Below, one piece after another: positions 1 to 5,024 of a stretch of DNA of 5,024 bases. The position numbers were made by a program, and so were the translations under genes. Positions within the stretch are counted from its first letter, which is position 1. The number at the start of each line of letters is the position of its first letter. The DNA comes from an uncultured Arenimonas sp. (GTDB taxonomy: Bacteria; Pseudomonadota; Gammaproteobacteria; Xanthomonadales; Xanthomonadaceae): NCBI GenBank assembly GCA_946480565.1, contig CAMLKR010000183.1, positions 1 to 5,024 on the forward strand. Reading direction: 5' to 3'. The notes under the pieces were generated by a model. The model was not told the origin of the DNA, did no database searches, and saw nothing but the letters and a program-made list of their open reading frames with translations.

Positions 1-272
1 TGATCCAGGGTACGACGCTGAAGCTCAGCTGGTACCCCGCCGTGGTGACCCTGGGAGGCGACGGCCGCACGGCGTATTCCAGCGGGCCGGCGTTATACGA
101 GGATCCCAAGACCGGGGAAAGCCGCATCGGCCGCTTCGGCTCGGTCTGGCATCGCGGCGACGATGGCGTGTGGCGCGTCCTGTTCGACGACGGCGTGTCG
201 CCACAGAAAGCCGATACCGCGGCCATCCAGCGCTTCCACGAGGGTCGCCGGGAACAGTGTCCCGCGGCATGA
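1..272 (+). CDS. NTF2-like (DUF4440/SnoaL-type) protein, C-terminal part
   Basis: The reading frame is open from the left edge (first full codon at base 3) to a TGA at 270-272, giving 89 residues; the true start lies outside the window. An internal GTG at 42 is not a credible start because the same fold continues upstream of it. The visible part has the pattern of the last strands of the NTF2-like cone fold seen in DUF4440/SnoaL-like proteins: L-S-W-Y-P, then a Gly-rich turn and Y-S-S-G-P, then G-R-F-G-S-V-W followed by D-G-V-W-R-V-L-F-D. These proteins are small, often exported, and range from ketosteroid-isomerase-like enzymes to proteins of unknown role; no catalytic residue can be assigned from this fragment. 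The tail after the last strand is polar and ends C-P-A-A. The family call is moderately sure and a specific function is not claimed. Bases 273-359 after it are non-coding, with no clear terminator. Confidence 0.72.
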   Translation, partial: IQGTTLKLSWYPAVVTLGGDGRTAYSSGPALYEDPKTGESRIGRFGSVWHRGDDGVWRVLFDDGVSPQKADTAAIQRFHEGRREQCPAA

Positions 273-348
273 GGAGCACCTGAACCGCAGGATGGAAGCG
301 TGCGACGCGGGCGCGCGCCGGGGCGTACCGTGTAGACCACGTTCCTCC

Positions 349-352
349 GGAG
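349..352 (+). promoter_or_regulatory. Ribosome binding site of the small secreted protein gene
   Basis: GGAG lies seven bases before the ATG at 360. It supports this ATG as the start, as does the signal peptide that begins directly at it. Confidence 0.5.
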
Positions 353-359
353 CTCCCTC

Positions 360-710
360 ATGAAGCATCTCCCTCTCCTGGCCCTCGTTGCCTGCCTGAT
401 GGCGACCACCGCGCAGGCCCAGTCCCCCGCATCGACGCCGGAGCCGTCACCCGCGCCCACGACTGCGCCGGTTGTCGACCCGCCGCTGGATGCCGCCACG
501 TCGGCCGCCATGCCGGCGAAGAACGAGGACACGCCGCGCCTGTCCGACCTCAACTGCATCCGGCAGACCGGCAGCCGCATCCGCCAGCGCGATGCCAAGA
601 CCGCGTGCAACGGCCAACCGGGGCGTTCCTACTCGAAGGACGATCTGGACCGCACGGGCCAGCCGAGTCTGGCCGAGGCCTTGCGCACCCTGGACCCCTC
701 GATTCGTTGA
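360..710 (+). CDS. Small secreted protein with TonB-plug-like C-terminal half
   Basis: This encodes a 116-residue protein of unknown function. Residues 1-20 form a classic Sec signal peptide: Lys2-His3, a Leu/Ala-rich core, then A-Q-A before Gln21. Residues 21-60 are a Pro/Ala/Ser/Thr-rich linker, probably disordered. Residues 64-116 are the conserved-looking part and contain two cysteines (66 and 83) that could form a disulfide in the periplasm. This part reads T-G-S-R-I at 70-74, Y-S-K-D-D-L-D-R-T-G at 91-100 and L-A-E-A-L-R-T-L at 104-111. The same order and spacing of motifs occurs at the start of TonB-dependent receptor plug domains (T-G-S-R-I, then I-[ST]-x-[ED]-[DE]-[IL]-x-x-T-G, then a helix ending in L-P). 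There is no beta-barrel: the gene stops right after this segment. It may be a small family specific to this bacterial group, a degraded receptor start, or chance resemblance. The gene converges on thuA, with a hairpin between them. Confidence 0.8.
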   Translation: MKHLPLLALVACLMATTAQAQSPASTPEPSPAPTTAPVVDPPLDAATSAAMPAKNEDTPRLSDLNCIRQTGSRIRQRDAKTACNGQPGRSYSKDDLDRTGQPSLAEALRTLDPSIR

Positions 711-713
711 GGT

Positions 714-752
714 CGCCTGTCGCTTTTTCCGTGCGCGTGAAAGGCGAAGGCG
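714..752 (+). terminator. Hairpin between convergent genes, possible terminator
   Basis: The 42-bp gap between the two stop codons is almost filled by one hairpin. Bases 714-718 pair with 748-752. After a bulged G719, bases 720-728 pair with 739-747 (two G-U pairs), leaving a ten-base loop. The T-run 724-728 sits inside the stem and no U-tract follows on either side, so it is not a textbook rho-independent terminator. It folds better as the plus-strand transcript, because the G-U pairs become A-C mismatches on the other strand. It most likely ends the small secreted protein gene and perhaps weakly thuA. Confidence 0.4.
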
Positions 753-1487
753 TCAACAGTCGTCCGAACGTCCCGAGACGTAGCGCAGGCCGCCCCGTAG
801 TTGGGCGATGAAGTGGCGGTCGGCATAGACCGCCGCATCGTGCCCGAGTCCGCTGTACCAGCTGCGGCCGCCGTCGAAGGCGTGGCACCAGGCGATGGGA
901 TGGTCCGCGCCCATCGTGCCGCCGTCGTATTCCCGCTCGTCCACGGTGGCGATGACCTGCACCTGCCCGCGCGGATTGGCGCGGTAGTTGTACAGCTCGT
1001 CGGTGATCGGCCAGCGCGGTCCTACCGGTTTGCCATCCTTCTCTGGTTGCACCTGCGTGGATTGCAGGCCCGGCGGGTGGTTCTGGAAGTACGCGCCCAC
1101 CAGTTGGCCGTACCAGGGCCAGTCGTATTCCGTATCGGCGGCCGCATGCACGCCGATGAAGCCGCCGCCCTTCCGCATGAACGCTTCGAGCGCCGCTTGT
1201 TGCGCGTCCTCCAGTACATCGCCGGTCGTGCTGGCGAACACCACCACGCGATAACGCGCCAGGTTCTCCGGCGTAAATACGCGGGCATCCTCGGTGTGGT
1301 CCGCCGCCATGCCTTCGTCCACCACCAGGCGCTGCAGCGTCGTCACCGCCACCGGAATCGCGTCGTGGCGGAATTTCGCCGTCTTCGTGAAGACCAGCAC
1401 GCGCTCGGGCGGTGCGGCGGCCACGGGCGCGGCGACCCACAGGCCGGCCAGCAGGAAAGCGGTTAACGCACGGCGGAAGGCATCCAT
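753..1487 (-). CDS. Exported ThuA-domain protein
   Basis: This encodes a 244-residue protein. The start chosen is the ATG at 1487: it begins directly with a signal peptide (Arg5-Arg6, hydrophobic core about 8-22, A-A-A before Pro26). A longer frame from 1574 would put a Cys/Arg-rich stretch before it. No strong ribosome site is visible. The mature part is one ThuA domain (class I glutamine amidotransferase-like fold), with the family's motifs in order: [12 protein letters not shown] at 30-41, H-T-E-D-A near 64-68, [10 protein letters not shown] near 81-90, [17 protein letters not shown] from 107, H-P-I-A-W at 196-200 and a [11 protein letters not shown] block at 206-216. The family is named for a trehalose/sucrose utilisation gene of rhizobia and is linked broadly to sugar metabolism; its biochemical activity is not settled and may involve 3-keto-sugars. 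Export suggests a periplasmic or outer-surface role. No sugar genes are beside it, so the substrate is unknown. Confidence 0.92.
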   Translation of the reverse strand: MDAFRRALTAFLLAGLWVAAPVAAAPPERVLVFTKTAKFRHDAIPVAVTTLQRLVVDEGMAADHTEDARVFTPENLARYRVVVFASTTGDVLEDAQQAALEAFMRKGGGFIGVHAAADTEYDWPWYGQLVGAYFQNHPPGLQSTQVQPEKDGKPVGPRWPITDELYNYRANPRGQVQVIATVDEREYDGGTMGADHPIAWCHAFDGGRSWYSGLGHDAAVYADRHFIAQLRGGLRYVSGRSDDC

Positions 1488-1560
1488 GGCCCGATTCTGC
1501 CACGCGTGCCATCGCGCACTGCAGCATCGACACGGCTCGCGCAGGATGGGGCCTCCCGCC

Positions 1561-1566
1561 GATAAT
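1561..1566 (+). promoter_or_regulatory. Possible -10 element of the hutU promoter
   Basis: GATAAT matches five of six bases of the sigma-70 -10 consensus and stands out in the GC-rich 107-bp gap between the divergent thuA and hutU starts. It would give a leader of about 20 bases before the hutU ATG. No recognisable -35 lies 16-18 bases upstream, so an activator would be needed, or the match is chance. No HutC-like operator was recognised in the gap. Confidence 0.27.
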
Positions 1567-1584
1567 GGCCGCATACCTGCATCT

Positions 1585-1588
1585 GGAA
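1585..1588 (+). promoter_or_regulatory. Ribosome binding site of hutU
   Basis: GGAA lies six bases before the ATG at 1595. It favours this start over the in-frame ATG at 1565, whose nearest purine-rich stretch is about 18 bases away. Confidence 0.45.
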
Positions 1589-1594
1589 CCTGTC

Positions 1595-3262
<1,668 letters not shown>

Positions 3263-3281
3263 GCCATCGTCTGCCGTGATC

Positions 3282-3311
3282 GAAGACGGCTCGTCACGGC
3301 GAGCCGTCTTC
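3282..3311 (+). terminator. Hairpin terminator after hutU
   Basis: A perfect 12-bp GC-rich inverted repeat (3282-3293 with 3300-3311) encloses a six-base loop and starts 19 bases after the hutU stop. The right arm ends in TCTTC, but no proper U-tract follows. Position and perfect pairing make it the likely end of the hutU transcript, separating it from the sigma factor gene. The symmetrical stem would also work as a pause or 3'-end protecting structure. Confidence 0.62.
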
Positions 3312-3327
3312 CCGATGCGGCGCACCG

Positions 3328-3333
3328 TAATAT
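3328..3333 (+). promoter_or_regulatory. Possible -10 element before the sigma factor gene
   Basis: TAATAT is the only AT-rich hexamer in the 143-bp gap between hutU and the sigma gene. It sits just after the hutU hairpin and would give a leader of about 65 bases. No good -35 is seen, since the expected position falls in the right arm of the hairpin. The call is weak. Confidence 0.25.
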
Positions 3334-3349
3334 CCGCGTCATCCCCGCT

Positions 3350-3388
3350 GCCCAGAATGGGGCGGTCGTGCCTGTCCTCCCCCTGGGC
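3350..3388 (+). other. Hairpin in the leader of the sigma factor gene
   Basis: GCCCAG at 3350-3355 pairs with CTGGGC at 3383-3388. GGGG at 3359-3362 pairs with the adjoining CCCC at 3379-3382 after a bulge of three bases (AAT). GG at 3364-3365 pairs with CC at 3376-3377 beyond one C/T mismatch, leaving a ten-base loop. The hairpin ends six bases before the ribosome binding site at 3395-3399. It could affect translation or mRNA stability, or be chance in GC-rich DNA. Confidence 0.35.
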
Positions 3389-3394
3389 ACGTTC

Positions 3395-3399
3395 GGGGA
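3395..3399 (+). promoter_or_regulatory. Ribosome binding site of the sigma factor gene
   Basis: GGGGA lies six bases before the GTG at 3406. It decides in favour of this GTG start; the nearby ATG at 3357 and GTG at 3368 are in other frames. Confidence 0.5.
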
Positions 3400-3405
3400 T
3401 CCGTC

Positions 3406-4035
3406 GTGTCGCTCCAACATCCGGTCGAAGAGGCCGTGCCCGACGATGCCGGGCGCGAGCACTGGTTCGCGGTCAACATCCTGCCCCACGAAGTGTCCCT
3501 GCGGCGCTGGCTGACACGGCTCCGGGTCCAGGATCCGGACGCATTGGACATCATCCAGGAGAGCTATGCGCTGCTCCTGGAGCGCGAGCGGCTGGACGAC
3601 ATCCTCAATCCGCGCGCGTATCTGTTCCAGGTCGCGCACTCGCTGATGTTGCGCAACATCCGCCGCGCGCGGATCGTGCCGATCCTGGCGATCGAGGAGC
3701 TGGGCAGCGTCGAGCTGGCCGACAAGGCGGCCACGCCGGAACGCAATGCCATGGGCCGGGACGATCTCCGCCACCTGGCCGACCTGATCGCGGGCATGCC
3801 CGAACAGGCGCGCCAGGCCTTCGTCCTCCGCCGCATCCATGCGCTGCCCCAGCGTGAGATCGCCCGACGCATGGGGATTTCCGAGAACACCGTCGAGAAA
3901 CACATCGCGCGTGGCATCCGATGGCTGGGCGAACGGCTGGCCGATGGCGGAAACGGGGTGTCTGACGTCTCCAAGGGGAGTGGTCGGGATACCAGGAGGG
4001 TCTATGGACGGTCGCGAAACCAGTCAGGCGATTGA
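3406..4035 (+). CDS. FecI-like ECF RNA polymerase sigma factor
   Basis: This encodes a 209-residue ECF sigma factor with a GTG start. Region 2 spans about residues 23-90: L-R-R-W-L-T-R-L, D-A-L-D-I-I-Q-E-S-Y, then N-P-R-A-Y-L-F-Q-V-A-H-S-L and R-R-A-R-I, the usual core-binding and -10 recognition stretch. A short linker (about 91-118) contains A-T-P-E-R. Region 4 (about 119-178) has the -35-binding helix-turn-helix, L-P-Q-R-E-I-A-R-R-M-G-I-S-E at 147-160 followed by N-T-V-E-K-H-I-A-R-G-I. This style is that of FecI-like sigma factors that work with a FecR-type membrane regulator and a TonB-dependent receptor, and the FecR gene follows directly, overlapping by 32 bases. Residues 179-209 are a polar, basic tail beyond region 4, partly encoded by the overlap. 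It likely directs RNA polymerase to the adjacent receptor or transport genes. The signal is not known; iron or another nutrient is possible. Confidence 0.93.
   Translation: MSLQHPVEEAVPDDAGREHWFAVNILPHEVSLRRWLTRLRVQDPDALDIIQESYALLLERERLDDILNPRAYLFQVAHSLMLRNIRRARIVPILAIEELGSVELADKAATPERNAMGRDDLRHLADLIAGMPEQARQAFVLRRIHALPQREIARRMGISENTVEKHIARGIRWLGERLADGGNGVSDVSKGSGRDTRRVYGRSRNQSGD
3994..3999 (+). promoter_or_regulatory. Strong ribosome binding site of the fecR-like gene
   Basis: A full AGGAGG lies four bases before the ATG at 4004, inside the end of the sigma factor gene. It fixes the anti-sigma start at 4004 rather than at the far upstream ATG at 3839. Confidence 0.75.
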
Positions 4036-5011
4036 GCGGAAGGCTGCGCAATGGGTTGCGCGGATGGATCGCGGACCGCTCGACGCGCAGGAACAGGGAG
4101 AACTCCAGCATTGGCTGAGCGGCGATGCGCGCAGGCGCGGTGCGTTCATCCGGGCGCGGGCCTTGTGGCGCCGCCCGGACGTCATCGCCCGCGTGGCGCA
4201 ACCATCGGTCCTGCACGCGCTGGAGGAGGTGCCCGCGCCCGCCAGGCCATGCGGGGATCACACGGATCGCGCACCACGGCGCACCGGTCCGGCACTGCGC
4301 CGCGGGGTCGCTGCGCTGGCGGCGTCGATCATGCTGTTCGTCCTGGTGGTCGCCAGCATGCCGATGCCGATGGCCTACGCGACGGCGAAGGGAGAGATGC
4401 GCCGGGTACCGCTGATCGATGGTTCCACGCTCACCCTCAATACCGAAAGCCGCGTCGACGTGTATGAAGAGGAGCGCCGCCTGCGCGTGAGGATCCGACG
4501 CGGGGAGGTGTTCGTTGAAGCGTCCGGAAGCGGCGAGCCCCTGCTGGTGGAAGTCGATGGAGTGCAGCTGCGTGCCGGCGTCGCCGCCTTCGTGGTACGC
4601 AAGCTGGATGGCCAGCCGGCCCAGGTCGTGGTGCAGGACGGCGAAGTGGCTCTGCCTGCGCCCGACGGATCGGTGAAGTCGCTCGCGGCGCACCAGCGTG
4701 GATCGTGGAAGAGCGTCGCCGGCCGCGTCGAGGTGGCGTCGCTGTCAGCAGACCAGATGCATCGCGAGTTGGCGTGGCGCGAAGGCAAGCTCGCCTTCCA
4801 CGGGGAGCGCCTGGCCGAAGCGGCCGAGGCCTTCGCGCGCTACAGCGATGTCCGGATCGTCATTTCCGATCCGCGCCTGGCAAATGCGTCCATTACCGGC
4901 CTGTTCGCCGCCAACAATCCGGCAGGGTTCAGTCGCGCGGTGGCGGATGTGTTCGGTGCCGAAGTCCGACAGGAAACCAGTCGCGAGATCGTCATCGTTC
5001 CGGAAGATTAA
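4004..5011 (+). CDS. FecR-like anti-sigma / signal-transducing membrane protein
   Basis: This encodes a 335-residue inner-membrane regulator of the upstream sigma factor. The domains follow the FecR plan. An N-terminal cytoplasmic DUF4880-type segment (about 8-55) contains A-A-Q-W-V-A-R-M-D and W-L-S-G-D-A-R-R-R-G-A-F and would bind the sigma factor. A linker of about 45 residues follows. One membrane helix lies at about 102-119, preceded by Arg99-Arg100, so the N-terminus is cytoplasmic. A periplasmic FecR domain (about 124-220) begins Y-A-T-A-K-G-E and has L-I-D-G-S-T-L-T-L-N-T-E-S-R and R-R-G-E-V-F-V-E-A. The C-terminal domain (about 257-332) has the STN-like pattern F-H-G-E-R-L-A-E-A, R-I-V-I-S-D-P, I-T-G-L-F and should contact a receptor's signalling domain. 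It starts within the sigma gene, so the two are co-transcribed and probably translationally coupled. Whether it inhibits or is also needed to activate the sigma factor cannot be told from sequence. Confidence 0.94.
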   Translation: MDGRETSQAIERKAAQWVARMDRGPLDAQEQGELQHWLSGDARRRGAFIRARALWRRPDVIARVAQPSVLHALEEVPAPARPCGDHTDRAPRRTGPALRRGVAALAASIMLFVLVVASMPMPMAYATAKGEMRRVPLIDGSTLTLNTESRVDVYEEERRLRVRIRRGEVFVEASGSGEPLLVEVDGVQLRAGVAAFVVRKLDGQPAQVVVQDGEVALPAPDGSVKSLAAHQRGSWKSVAGRVEVASLSADQMHRELAWREGKLAFHGERLAEAAEAFARYSDVRIVISDPRLANASITGLFAANNPAGFSRAVADVFGAEVRQETSREIVIVPED

Positions 5012-5017
5012 ATTTTC

Positions 5018-5024
5018 ATGACGC
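5018..5024 (+). CDS. Possible start of the next gene (candidate TonB-dependent receptor)
   Basis: An ATG lies six bases after the fecR stop, and only two codons and one base are visible before the window ends. GGAAG at 5002-5006 is a rather distant ribosome site (11 bases). In FecI/FecR loci the next gene is commonly a TonB-dependent receptor, so this may be its start. The identity is inferred from context alone. Confidence 0.25.

Noticed and set aside
310..319. Perfect palindrome GGCGCGCGCC in the gap before the small secreted gene
   Set aside because: Alternating G/C repeats are expected in DNA of this composition. There is no T-run and no useful placement for a terminator.
1498..1511. Imperfect palindrome TGCCACGCGTGCCA just before thuA, considered as an operator
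   Set aside because: It is short, has a mismatch in each arm, is GC-rich as expected by chance here, and matches no operator I recognise.
1488..1574. Longer thuA start giving 29 extra residues
   Set aside because: The extra segment is Cys/Arg/Trp-rich and would bury the signal peptide, which begins cleanly at 1487.
3605..4693. Minus-strand open frame opposite the sigma and anti-sigma genes
   Set aside because: The opposite strand holds two overlapping genes with full domain patterns and ribosome sites, while this frame shows none.

Overview
The window is high-GC, densely coded bacterial chromosome. Protein style and gene content (a Xanthomonas/Stenotrophomonas-like urocanase, an exported ThuA protein, a FecI/FecR pair) suggest a gammaproteobacterium of the Lysobacteraceae (Xanthomonadaceae), such as Pseudoxanthomonas, Stenotrophomonas or Lysobacter. 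This placement is inferred from how the proteins read; no search was run. I see no RNA gene, insertion sequence, CRISPR array or phage gene.

Layout, left to right. (1) Positions 1-272 (+) hold the C-terminal end of an NTF2-like/DUF4440-type protein whose start lies outside the window. (2) Positions 360-710 (+) encode a 116-residue secreted protein of unknown function. Its C-terminal half reads like the first part of a TonB-receptor plug domain, and it is the most unusual item here. (3) Positions 753-1487 (-) encode an exported ThuA-domain protein, convergent with (2) across a 42-bp gap that a hairpin almost fills. (4) Positions 1595-3262 (+) encode full-length urocanate hydratase (hutU), divergent from thuA across a 107-bp gap and followed by a perfect 12-bp stem hairpin. 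(5) Positions 3406-4035 and 4004-5011 (+) encode an overlapping ECF sigma factor (FecI-like) and its membrane anti-sigma regulator (FecR-like). An ATG six bases after the FecR stop may begin the next gene, which in such loci is commonly a TonB-dependent receptor.

How the genes relate: the sigma/anti-sigma pair is clearly one translationally linked unit, expected to carry a signal from an outer-membrane receptor to transcription. HutU does the second step of histidine breakdown, but no other hut gene is visible, so it seems to be a stand-alone transcription unit or an operon end. The NTF2-like fragment, the plug-like secreted protein and ThuA show no clear link to their neighbours. All gaps are under 150 bp and are described in the entries.
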